Origin: Spizellomyces sp. 'palustris'
Lineage: Eukaryota > Chytridiomycota > Chytridiomycetes > Spizellomycetales > Spizellomycetaceae
DNA: 64,000 bases
Direction of reading: 5' to 3'
Assembly (NCBI GenBank): GCA_006535965.1
Contig: QEAR01000011.1
Location: 124,001-188,000, forward strand
Shown here in pieces: positions 33,795 through 44,311 of the stretch (its first letter is position 1; each line of letters begins with the position of its first letter). The position numbers were made by a program, and so were the translations under genes. The notes below the pieces were generated by a model. The model saw only the letters and a list, made by a program, of their open reading frames with translations, had not been told where the DNA came from and did no database searches.

Positions 33795-35650
33795 ATGTCG
33801 GCACCTTCCTCTCGTGAAGAAACAGGCAACATGCCGCCCATCTCGGCTTTTATCGACGATAACCGCCGAAAACCTCAACCTGATGCATCGTATATTCTCC
33901 CTCCTCCCACCGACTACGGCGCCCACGCATATAGCCAACAGCAACAGCAGCAGCAGCAGCAGCAACAACCACAACAACAACAACAATCATCACAACCAAC
34001 CTACCCCCCGCAACCCCCTCGCGCGTTTTACCCCCATGCCCAAGCCCAGCATTACGTTCAAGCGGATTTGCAGGCATGGCAACCTCCACCACCTTACCCG
34101 CCCGCCCACGGTCCCGCTCAACCTTCTTCGTATTCAGCGCTAAACAGTGAAGACATGTTGCATTACCCGCCAGCTCTACCGGAAGCGCGGGGACATGGTA
34201 GTGGCGGCGTGAGCCATCACCACCACCATTCGCAGCAGCAGCAGCAGCCGCAGCAACCGCAACAACAAACACCCCAACAGCAACCACCACCACCACACCA
34301 ACACCAACACCAGCAGCAGCCACAACAACAACAACAACATACCCATTCCGCGCACCCCGACTATTCCCATGACCGCCCATTGACGGGAACTGCATCGTCC
34401 CATTCTCGCTCCACATCTGCACCCCCTGGTGGACTCGTCATTGGCTCTGGGCCCCATCAACAAGGTGCTGTCCGCCCGAGCGGTCCCACGCATGGTTCTT
34501 CATCATCATCGGGTGGACGCGGCGGGCGAGGTGGAAAGGCTGATAAAGGTACCCGCAAATTCGTCTGTCAAGTGGAAAACTGTGGGCGGTCGTTTAATAC
34601 ATCGTAAGTTTTCTTTTTTCTTTTTGACGAGTTTTTTTTTTTTTTTTTCTTACGCATGCTGCACACGCACACTTTAGAGGGCACTTGGCTCGCCATGTAA
34701 AAATCCACAGCGGGGAGAAACCCTACAATTGTCCCATACCCGGCTGCGCGTCCCGGTTTTCCCGGCATGACAATATGCTCCAGCACTACCGGGCCCACAT
34801 GCGGAAACTCCAATGGGCAGCTCCACCCCCGGGTGTTATCCCGCCCGTCCCCATGAGCCCCGGCAGGCGCCCACCTGGCCCTAGCACACCGTACGTGAGC
34901 GACCCCTACATGATGCGCACCCAACCATTTGCACAGCAGCAGCAGCAGCAGCAGCAACCACCGCAACCACAACCTCAACAACAAACACCCTACACGGATC
35001 TCTCTGTCCCCAGCGAAACCCTCTCCGTGGAGCCCTACCCACGCGGCACAGACCTCTTGGGCCGCCGCATGTCCATGCCCTCCATCCCCCAACGCCCGAT
35101 CACCCCCTACGCCCGCGCAGCCGAAAGCAACCCGCAAGACTACTCACCGCGTCAAGACGCACGCTACGTTGACCAACAGTACATGGACCGCATGTACACT
35201 GGCTCCGAATACGTGCGCGGGCGATCCTTGTCCTTGACGCACTTGAACCGATATTCCCCCTATTTTACACCACAGCCTCCTGAAGGCGTCTGGGCGTACC
35301 ATTATGATACCAGTATGCGGTACCCGCCCATACAACCCCAACAACAAACCCCCCAACAAGCCCAACAAACGCTTCAACAACAGCAACCCCAACAACAACA
35401 ACAAATGCAACAGCGGTACACGCCCTACAATTACGACGCTCGTCGCAAATCTCCTACATTACCACTCTTGCGCTCTCTTGCCCAATTTGAAGAAAAGGAT
35501 GCGAATACCTCTGGTGGAACGACGGGAGAGGCGCCGGTCCTGACGGCTGGATTTGCGTATTATCCTACTGCTCCTGCGTATTCTGGGGGAATGGTGGGTG
35601 AGAAGAAAGACAAGGAGGAGGATAAGAAGGAGGTTTGTGAGTGTGGGTAG
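33795..35650 (+). CDS. Poly-Q C2H2 zinc-finger regulator, Nrg1-like
   Basis: Two exons (33795-34603, 34678-35650). Two adjacent C2H2 fingers span the intron: FVCQVENCGRSFNTSGHLAR then HVKIHSGEKPYNCPIPGC and FSRHDNMLQHYRAH. The TSGHLARH and FSRHDN-LQHYRxH contacts match the yeast Nrg1/Nrg2 class, which binds C/A-rich stress-response-like sites and represses. The intron lies inside the first finger, after TS. Flanks are strongly low-complexity: poly-Q (CAG/CAA), His-rich (HHHHH), Pro-rich and a Gly/Arg patch (GGRGGRGGK) before the fingers. The C-terminus ends KKEVCECG. The long pyrimidine-rich leader hints at post-transcriptional control. It acts in the nucleus; targets unknown. Confidence 0.85.
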
Positions 35651-36693
35651 GTTTTTGTGTATGTGATGGAGTGATGATGGGGGGGATGGATGATGAACAG
35701 TTTTTTTTTTTGTTGTTTTGCGTTTTTTTTTCCTTCTTGTTTAATACAGGCTTTTTTGTTTTCGTTTTTTTGGTTGTGCATATGGTTTTTTGTGTTTTTT
35801 TTTAAAAGAGCTTGTAGGAGGGTGCTTTGGTTTTTTTTGGCGAGGAAATGTTGCGGGTTTGGCGGTTTTCGTTTTGTTCTTGTGGAAACTTTGGATGGAT
35901 GGAGGGTTTGGGTTAAGGGGGACGGTGTGTATTTTTTGGGGCAGAGGGCATTGTGATGATGCTTTGCTGGCCCATGTTTTTTTTATAAATGTTTTATTCT
36001 TTTATTCTTTTCGGTTGCGGGATTTTCAATCGAGATTGGGTTTGGGTCGAACTTTTTTATTACGGGCGAATAGCCCAATATTTGAACACTTGCACTTTTT
36101 AATGGGGCGCTAGCCGATAAACCCAAATCCTCCAAACAAAATACTTGTTGCCAGCGTCCAGGCAAACGATCGTTGTGTTTGAACTTTTCAGAAATCTGCA
36201 AGCGTCCTAAAAAAAAAGGTTTTTTGGAAAAATGGGGTTTTGCAAAGCAGGAGCTTGAATGGTCCATTTTGATAAATGCCAACCTGCGCGGTGGACAATA
36301 GGGGGGGAGACGGAAAAGAACGAATCGAGAGAGATTTGCCTCCCCTTCGCCTTTCAGCTCAGCCATCAGCCAGCTCTCCAGCCATTTTGTAGAGGGTTTT
36401 TTATACGCCTAGTGTTGGTTTTCTTTATGAAATTGGGTTTTTAGAGGATTGCGAGCCCGTTTTGTGTGCAAATTCAAGGTCCGTTTTGAGCCGCTGGACA
36501 AGTGTCAAGTTCACCATCACCATAAAGGTTAGACTTTTGGTACCTATTTTCTAACGCACTCCTCCTGCCATAGTGCCTGCCGTAGTGCCATGGTAGGGTT
36601 TTTACTTGCAGATTTGATCCATCGTTAACGCTCAACAACCTCACACTTGTTCTAAAAACCAAAAGCAACATTAAAAAAAAAACGATTATCCAA
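35651..36693. other. 1 kb intergenic, T-rich, no gene seen
   Basis: The first 400 bases are extremely T/G-rich on the plus strand, suiting a 3' UTR. At 36565-36595 CTGCCATAGTGCCTGCCGTA is followed by GTGCCATGG, related to the units in R2 copy b. The last 60 bases form the A-rich leader of the next gene. Confidence 0.5.
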
Positions 36694-38730
36694 ATGCCCA
36701 CCGTCCTCCTCCTCCTCACCATTACCCTCTTTCTCTGTCACTTCCTCACCCCCCTCCCACTTGTCCTCCCCCTCACCAGTCTCTTCCTCACACTCGCCCA
36801 CTACACAATAACCCACCTCTACACATCCCACCTCCAAAAAACGACAATCCTAACCGACATCCAACACTTGACGACACCACCACCGCGTCGTAGAAATGGG
36901 ACCGCGATTGTAGTTGGAGGGTCCATCGCAGGGCTTATCACCTCTGCTGTTTTATTGAACCATTTTGATCGAGTGGTTGTTCTTGAGAGTGAGGAGATTG
37001 TACTGAATGAACATGGAAAAGAGGGTGAACGGAAACATGTTCCGCATGGTCGTCTTGGACATGTGTTGTTACCGTTGGGATTGAGGGTTGTTAAGATGTT
37101 GTTTCCTGGGTTGGAAAACTGTAAGGTTGCAAGTTGGTTTGCGTTATGTATTGTGAGTGACCGTTTTGTTTCTTTTGATGTTAGATCTTTTGGAACGGGG
37201 GGCGATACCTACTCAACTCTCAACCCAATATCAACACATTTACGGAGGGTAATCAAAGAAAAACAAAAAAACTGAAATCTCTACGATATTCCCATTTGAC
37301 CAAAACACATTATTTCATAGCCTGATTAAACAAGCACCATACGTCCCAGACACAGGCATCATCCTCACCTCCCGCCCTCTCCTCGAATCCAGCATCCGTC
37401 AACAACTCCTTTTATCCAATCGAATCGAGTTTAGGACTGGGACGGTTGTTACGGGGTTGGTGGTTCATGAAGGGGATGTGAGAGGTGTCAAGGTTTTTGA
37501 TGGGGAGAACAAGGCGGGGATTGTGGAGGGGGTTGTGGTTGTTGATGCTACTGGGAGAAGTGCGAGAGGTTTGTACGAGTCTTTTTTGGTTGCGATTTTG
37601 GGTTTTGTTTGGCGGTTTCTCATTTTGTCTTGTCGTTCTACTATTTTTCTCGTTGTTGGTTACTACTGGCCATCACCCCTTTCTCATATTACGCATGCCG
37701 TCTTTTGCAAATCCACCCTTCGTAACGGTTCCCATTCGACACACACATATTTGTAGGTATCAAATGGCTCCAGTCCCTTTCTTACCCAACACCCCCAACA
37801 AAATCATACGACCCACACCAACAATACACATGCGCCCGCTTCAAAACCCACTCCAACCTCCCCGGCCTACTCTTCAACGTTGGTCTCCCCGGCAAACGCC
37901 ACGAAACCTTTGCCATCTTCCGCGTTGAAGACAATGAATGCATCCTTGGATCCTTGTCCACTGGGAATCCCACCGCTATCGCCCCTCGCTCGGATGAAGC
38001 GATGCGAGCTTGGATGATGGAAAGTGATAATCCGGAATTGAATACGACCATGTTTGAGAGGGTTGGGGAACGGGTTGGTGAATGGTTTTCGTGGAAGTTT
38101 CCTGGGAGTCGGTGGGTGAGGTATGAAGAGGTTGACCTTCCTGGAGGGTTTGTGGCGGTTGGAGATGCGGTTTGCAGGTAAGAAAAAAACGGTTTTTGGT
38201 TTCTCTTGTCACTTTTTTTTTTTCGCTCACCTCTTGCTTTCTGGCCCGTATTTTTCTAGTTTTAATCCAAGTAGGTCAACAGTTTTGTTTTGTCAACTCT
38301 GCTCACTTTTTCTCTCTTACAAAAAAACTCACTCTTTTGTTTCTCAGTCTACGGCCAAGGCATGACCGCTGCCGCCATCGCCGCAACAACCCTCGACACA
38401 ACCCTCCGCACAACAACATCCCCAAAATCCCTAACAAAAACCCACCACACCCTCCTCGCACACCGCCTTGAACCCATCTGGGACACGAACGAATCCAATG
38501 ATATTCGATTCAAAACCGTCTCGCCTTCCTCGCCATTAGAGTCCCATCGTGTCCGTCTTGAACGCTCTGGACGGGTTTTTGAAATGTTGGTTTATGCGGC
38601 GCAGGAGAATAAAGCCGCTTCGAGGTGTCTTTTGAGGTTGATGTCTATGGTTGCTGGGCAGGGGGAAATGCTCGAGTGGAGGGTTTTGTTGGCTATTGCA
38701 AAGGTTGCTTGGAGGCGGTATTGGGAGTAA
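36694..38730 (+). CDS. Membrane-anchored FAD-dependent monooxygenase-like oxidoreductase
   Basis: Multi-exon gene. A very hydrophobic N-terminus (VLLLLTITLFLCHFL, LVLPLTSLFLTLAHYTI) forms one or two membrane helices. Then comes the FAD dinucleotide fold AIVVGGSIAGLITSAVLLNH with VVVLE, and the VPHGRLGHVLLPLGLRVV block. Later exons give LTSRPLLESSIR, VVVDATGRSARG and LPGLLFNVGLPGKRHETF. The second FAD motif is split over three exons: GDAVC ending at 38177, an 11-nt microexon at 38260-38270 and an exon from 38348, which together read GDAVCSFNPIYGQGMT, the family signature. Enzymes of this class hydroxylate or epoxidise with FAD and NAD(P)H; the substrate is unknown. The exon between about 37194 and 37258 is tentative. 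Likely in the ER or another inner membrane. Confidence 0.8.
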
Positions 38731-40346
38731 GAAAAAAATTGTAAACAAAATGGTGGGATATGTGTTGAGGAAAATATATTGGGGGTAGATGGGTTTTTTT
38801 GTGTGTGGGGCTTTGGTTAGATATCATGTTGCGTTTTTATATCCAGAGTTTTTCTTTATAGCCGTGTCAGGGATTTGCGCATGTTTGTCTTTTATCTACA
38901 GAGACAATTTCAAAAGGGATGGGCATAGACATGTCTGTATGGTGGACAAAGCGTAAACTGTCAATATGGATGATCATTCGCAACCCTTCATCTTTTGCAA
39001 ATCCAGACATTTTGTTCTCTTACATGCACAAGGCCGAAAAAAAACCATACACACACAGTAAACTGTCGTTATATTGGCCAGCGTGCAAGCAAGTCCAAGC
39101 GTTCCCCGGCAGCATATAACGAGCCCATCAGAATTATCAATGGTTAACGTAGCCTCACAGCTGTCCAACAAAAAAAAGACAACGACATCCATCACTCTTC
39201 CTAGTAGCTGTTACCCTCACCCTAACCCGTTGACAGATGGGTTCTTCCATACCCCACGCTCACCAAAAAGCCCAAAGAAAATGAAAAATACTTTGGACTT
39301 TCTTGGTTGAATCTTAATCGAGGACTCGACAAGAGCAAAAATCATTGGTATATATCATCTCTCTCCTTTCTGGCACAAGTCCATAACCCGCCCGTACAGT
39401 AAATACACTATTGTGTACATTCCCATCATTCTATTTTCCTCTCCTTTTTTTACAAACCATTGGTAGGAGACGATATTTACTTGTCACTGTATCTGCCACA
39501 CATTTTACTACGGACATGCACACAATCTGTGCGCTTAGGGTGATGGGGAATGAACCTAGCAAATGTGTGTGTTGTTGCTATTCTTTTTTGCAAGATGTTG
39601 TTATTGCCTATTCAATTTGCAAAAGTTGCCAGTAAAAAGAACGAGCGAAAAAATACCATTGCAATATCATTACAGAAGAATGTTTTTTTTTGAGGATGTA
39701 CGAAATGGGATAGATGTATATCAAAGTGGGGTGTTTGGACAAAAAAGAATGCCGTGGCAGCGGTGCAACCCGATGATGAACTAGATACTAGTAGGTAGGA
39801 CTACCGCCGTGAAAAGGCCAAGATCCTTTCGCTCATTTCCCCCCGATCACCAAATACAACTACCAAACGCTTTTTGAGCGCCAGATTAAAGCTGAGCAGC
39901 CACGTCCCTCCCAACCATATACTTTATGTTTTTCCATGACTGTTTTTACCATCACAGTAGCCGCAAGATCTGCCAGTTTGGCGGCCCCAATCGTGTTGGA
40001 AAGTTCACCCTTTTACGAGTGTGACGAGGAACCCGCATTTCCTGGGGGAGTTTTTGTGCTTAACCGGGCCTTGCATGGTAAGATGCGAAGATGGATCGAC
40101 AGGCATCAACAAGCTCCCTTTCGGTGCGATCTTTTGCTTTCTCCTTGGTGACACGGAGCAGGAGTTGAAAGGCAACAAGGTTTTTTTTGAGGGGTGATGA
40201 CAGCAAACGTTGGATGCACATGAGTAATCCCCGTCCGCATTGGTTCCGAGTGTGGATTTTATGTTGCAAGTAGAGGTTCGTTTATCCTTCTCCCCCCAAC
40301 CCCCAACCCCAGGCTTTTACCTCAACCAAACAAAAAACCTACAGTA
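38731..40346. other. 1.6 kb without a recognised gene
   Basis: Open frames are under 80 codons with no family features. A single CACCCTAACCC at about 39217-39227 is not repeated. An unspotted short gene is possible. Confidence 0.5.
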
Positions 40347-41741
40347 ATGGTTTTCATTCGATTTTGGAAGTATCCGTCCGTAGATCAACTGGCTCGGAAA
40401 AAGTTTGATCTCGATAGCATTATTGCTGGTAACGGTTTTTGTGGCTACTTGTAGCAGAAATAGCAAATCCCTCCATAAAAGTGGCTCATCTTGCAAACCC
40501 TTACATTATTTCTCATATAGGAAAAACATATGATCCAATCGGATTGAAAGATTTAAACAGCTATTGCCGTCTCGTGGAGCATTCATCCGAGAACCTACAC
40601 TTTTATCTGTGGTTCCTGGATTACAGTGCTCGCTTTGATTCGCTGCCTGAGGGACAAAGCTGTCTCTCTGCCCCAGCGACAGTAAAGGAGACTGACGAAA
40701 AGTTCAATGCCACGTTTGAGGCCACAGAGCATGCAGTGTCCATCGATCCTCTCCACAGTGAGATAAGAGTCGTAAGCTGTCCTTGATGTAGCATGTACAA
40801 GCTTATGGTTACATCCAACTGACAATGAGATGTCGGACAGGAGAAAGATGAATACGCAAAACCGCCTTCGTTGACTGGCACTGATGCCTGGCTTTTGGAC
40901 CCAAGCGCCGACACCAAAGCAGCTACAGAAACGCTCTTTTTGTCTCGCTCTCCCAAAGCCAAGCTCCAACCTTTTCGGCGGGAAGTAGATCGAGCCATCT
41001 CCACGTTTATACTCACCACATCCCCCCGTGAACTCAACTTGCCGGGTCCTATCCGAACCGCTCTGATCCAAGCCGCGACAGAAACGACACACCCATCCGT
41101 ATTTGAACCCGCCGCACAGCACATCCGTACCCTCCTCTCCACCACAACGTACCCCAATTTTCTAAAATACGCATGCGGCAACGCCAATTACCCGCGCATG
41201 GTGTTTGCAGTGACGCTGACAAGCACATTGATGCTTGCGGGCCTGTTTACCGGTATCTGGACGGTTATGACGGGTATGCCACGAGCCTACCGACTCTTTG
41301 CTGTCCTCTTTTTCTTTCTTGGTGCTTTAATTGGCGGGTTTAGAGCTGGATGTATTTGTATTTACCGTGAGTCCCTTTCGTCATTTAGCATTTTGTCGGA
41401 CATGTACTTTGCTGACACAACTGTACAAGTTTTTGGATGTCGACGCCAAGTACGCCCTGACGAGATGTGGGCAGATGGTACCTGCCGAATCAAACGTCCT
41501 CGATATTGGTATCTTCATATCTTTGAAAGAGAAGTACGGATTGAAGAGGACCGGTTAAGACGGATTTGTGATCGCATCTTTTTGAATGTTTGTTTGCCAT
41601 CCCTTTATGGGCCCTTTTATTTTTTTATTCACTGTTCCCGTTCTTGTCTTTCTTTTCTTTTAATAGGCATTGATAGGTGCCATTGCCTTTGCTGGAGTGA
41701 TGGCCGCGATTTTCTTGAGTTTGCCCAAAGGACACTATTGA
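40347..41741 (+). CDS. RGS-domain membrane protein, RAX1-like
   Basis: Exon 1 (40347-40428) joins at 40521 to give SIIAGKTYDPIGLKDLNSYC and ENLHFYLWFLDYSARF, the opening of an RGS domain. Exon 2 ends 40771; exon 3 (40841-41366) has the rest: LQPFRREVDRAISTFI, LNLPGPIRTALIQAA, HPSVFEPAAQHI and TTTYPNFLKYA. Two membrane helices follow (FAVTLTSTLMLAGLFTGIW; LFAVLFFFLGALIGGF). A later exon reads FLDVDAKYALTRC to KEKYGLKRTG, and joining at 41675 adds a third helix AIAFAGVMAAIFLSLP before the stop at 41739-41741. RGS plus C-terminal helices is the layout of fungal Rax1, a polarity and bud-site protein; whether it acts on G-alpha is unknown. The exon 3-4 join is uncertain. Confidence 0.68.
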
Positions 41742-42636
41742 CTTGCATAAACACCTGAATCGACTGTAGCCACACAACAATATATGGATCGGGATGTGTA
41801 GATATTCATTAGGGTAGTTTCGTTATCATAGCTGGATAGTATCCGTAGGTTTTCGTAGGTTTGGTCGGCATTCGTCTCAGTTTCGCACCGCATATAAAGA
41901 TTTATATCGATGTATATACTCGATAGATCTTTTGAGCATTTTACATTTGAATATCATCGTCAACCTTTAATACCAACTAAAACTGGGCAATCTGAACCAC
42001 CCACCCGACAGCAATACCGACAGAGAGAGACTCATGAATCTCCTGTGGTTGGCAGCTATCCTATCCGACGGTATTGAGGCAACAAACTTCAAGAACTGGT
42101 ACCCACATGTCCATGAGTCCAAAACGTCGAGCCATTCATCGCAGAGCTTCAGCACGATGGCGTCGTTGACCCACTTGGAATCTGATCCAGGCTTTACCAT
42201 TGTGCTATAGTAGTGTTGTCCATACGCTTGCAATTGAGCAGGAAAAGGCCACTGGCAACACCCTGTGCTTGTGGTGCTTGAAAATAATCCAGAGTCGAGT
42301 ATCCCCTATTTTGCGTCTGTGCAGCTGATCTGAAAAAGGCGCAAGTGTGGAATTGCAGCGATGAGGTGCGCTCTCTTGCGATGGAAGATATTTGGAATGA
42401 GAGACAACTGGCAATCTGAAAACTAGGAGAGGGTTGAGTCCTTACCCTGCCTGTGCACTCTTCAATAAAGATTCAGATTTCCGTCGTTTGATTGAAACAT
42501 TTTTCATTTCAGATTCTGGGATGTAAGTGTTCATTGCTGGCGCTTGTGTGGTGAGGTTTGACAAGACGAGCTTTACTTTATTTTGGACGACATAATAATA
42601 ACCACGTTTAAGACAATAAAAAGCAACTGCTGATAT
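41742..42636. other. 0.9 kb between convergent genes, no gene seen
   Basis: AT-rich after the RGS gene (plus-strand 3' UTR) and before the 3' end of the UPF0643 gene. Open frames are under 90 codons without recognisable motifs. Confidence 0.5.
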
Positions 42637-43221
42637 TTATCTCGTTTCATACACATTGTGCCCAACTTGTTCTATTCTAAATTCCCGTGATCCCTTCTCT
42701 TTCACCAACCAGTACCTATCCAGTTTGTATGTATCATACATACTCGCTGCCAACGTCATAGCTTTAATATGGCTTGGTTTATGCGTTGCTTTTTTGGCAA
42801 ACTCCCGATTGGCCCACACACACATCGCGAGGCACTCTCGCCGATGGTTCAGATCCCCGTACCAATATTTTAAAATGCCACCACTTTGTTTTGCTTCCTC
42901 GTGTGCCAGCCGATCCGCTTCGTACAATGCACCGTGATCGGCGTCAGGGTGTCTGATACTTCTGAAGACGACCAAGTACCATCTGCCTGATAGGTCTGGA
43001 TCTAGGGACGCTGCTATTGCGTTCCAGTTGAAGGCATCCTCAAGCGGAATGGTTCGGTAGTCTGCATGGAGGGAATTGAGGTTGTGGAGGGCTTTCTCGA
43101 GAGCAATATCGGCTGATGTTATTGTAAGATGGCCGTAGCTTGAGGAGGTCTTATTGGTGTCGAGGACGACGATGGGACTTGCTGCATGGCGAGGAGAGGA
43201 AATTACTACGGGGGGTGCCAT
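42637..43221 (-). CDS. UPF0643 family protein
   Basis: Intronless gene of 194 codons. It has the hallmarks of the fungal UPF0643 family: FNWNAIAASL, GRWYLVVFRSIRHPDAD, a Glu-rich helix LYEADRLAHEEAKQSG, the core GGILKYWYGDLN, ECLAMCVWANREFAKKA and LDRYWLVKE. Length fits the family. Members are small soluble proteins of unknown function. It is one of two intronless genes in the window. The TATA-bearing region at 43.68 kb faces away from it. Confidence 0.8.
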   Translation of the reverse strand: MAPPVVISSPRHAASPIVVLDTNKTSSSYGHLTITSADIALEKALHNLNSLHADYRTIPLEDAFNWNAIAASLDPDLSGRWYLVVFRSIRHPDADHGALYEADRLAHEEAKQSGGILKYWYGDLNHRRECLAMCVWANREFAKKATHKPSHIKAMTLAASMYDTYKLDRYWLVKEKGSREFRIEQVGHNVYETR

Positions 43222-44311
43222 GACAGAATGGAGAATAAACTAGTAAACGGTTCAGCCATTTTCTTGGGCATATTTCAGTGCTTTTTTATATATGCCAGGT
43301 TGGACTGCAGCAAAACTCATCGCGCAATCCAATTGTGCAATCGGGAATACGATTACGTGATCACATTTGGGGTATTGGATAAGCCATCACACTTGTCTTT
43401 AAACTGACAGCGCAAAATACGGGCCAATACAACGTTTTGCACGGCCATTGTCCTTAGGCATCGTTCTTTTTTTTTGTCAACATGTGGTCATTATGATGGA
43501 TGCGGTCAATGAAATACTAGTGTGGTTCACAAAAAAAGAATTTCTTTGTACAATTTGCATGCATCCGCGACCGTCATGCGTCCTCCAAGATTCGGTTTCA
43601 AACGACACATATACAGAGTAACATGCGTCCTACAGTTAACACGCATACAAGACAAGGTGACTGTTGCTCAGATACTCTCGCTTGTATAAAAGATGCGTCT
43701 CGGGAATCCTGCATCACCGACATCCAACACCAATAGTCAACGACATCTCTACCGAGCATGGCTACAAGTAAAAGTTACCAACTCCCGTAGGTTCGTCCTT
43801 GTCATCGTTTGTCTTTTGGCTTTGGGCTCCCTCCAGAGCGCATAGCAGTTGCCCATGGCGACCACATCAACAAGACCTTTGCACAGCACACATGCCAAAC
43901 CCCCAACAATTTGGATCTTAATATACACTTGATTATGCCAAATCGGGAATATGGAAATTGAAACGAATCACCATCCAATGTGATTATAATGTATACCATG
44001 TTCAAGTCTAATGCATTAATGAATGACTTGCATGCGTAGATCCCATTCCAATGCAATCTCCACTTGTGCCTCCCCCCCGCCCTCCTGTACCCGAAAGCGT
44101 TTACCCTGAAAATTCCCACGCAATTCCCTATATAAAGGAACGCCTTGGGTATCCCCCCTCCTTCGTTCGTGCCCTTGCAGCCCACCTGTTTATTTTTTTT
44201 TCCAAGGTAAGTCATCGTGTATGAGATTGCAGGCATGAAAGTCTCATTTGCGCGTGAAGCTCATCGCGTATTCTCATCTCTCGCAGTCACACCTCCTTGC
44301 AATCGTTTACC
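43222..44311. other. Upstream region with two TATA boxes and a tiny ORF
   Basis: TATAAAAG at 43685-43692 is followed 65 bp later by an ATG (43757) that opens only ten codons. In the next frame the sequence reads RRFVLVIVCLLALGSLQSA, like a signal peptide, and stops. This could be a small secreted-protein gene with an undetected splice, or a remnant. The second TATA box at 44129 belongs to the fumarate reductase gene. Confidence 0.35.
44129..44138 (+). promoter_or_regulatory. TATA box and 5'-UTR intron of the fumarate reductase gene
   Basis: TATATAAAGG lies 174 bp before the ATG. Between them a donor AAG|GTAAGTC (about 44206) and acceptor CTCTCGCAG (about 44286) suggest an 80-nt intron in the 5' UTR. 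Confidence 0.55.

Noticed and set aside
33850-34493. Valine- and alanine-rich minus-strand frames
   Set aside because: Antisense translations of the CAG/CAA and CAC tracts of the zinc-finger gene.
39208-39230. Telomere-like CACCCTAACCC
   Set aside because: Single occurrence, no array, surrounded by genes.
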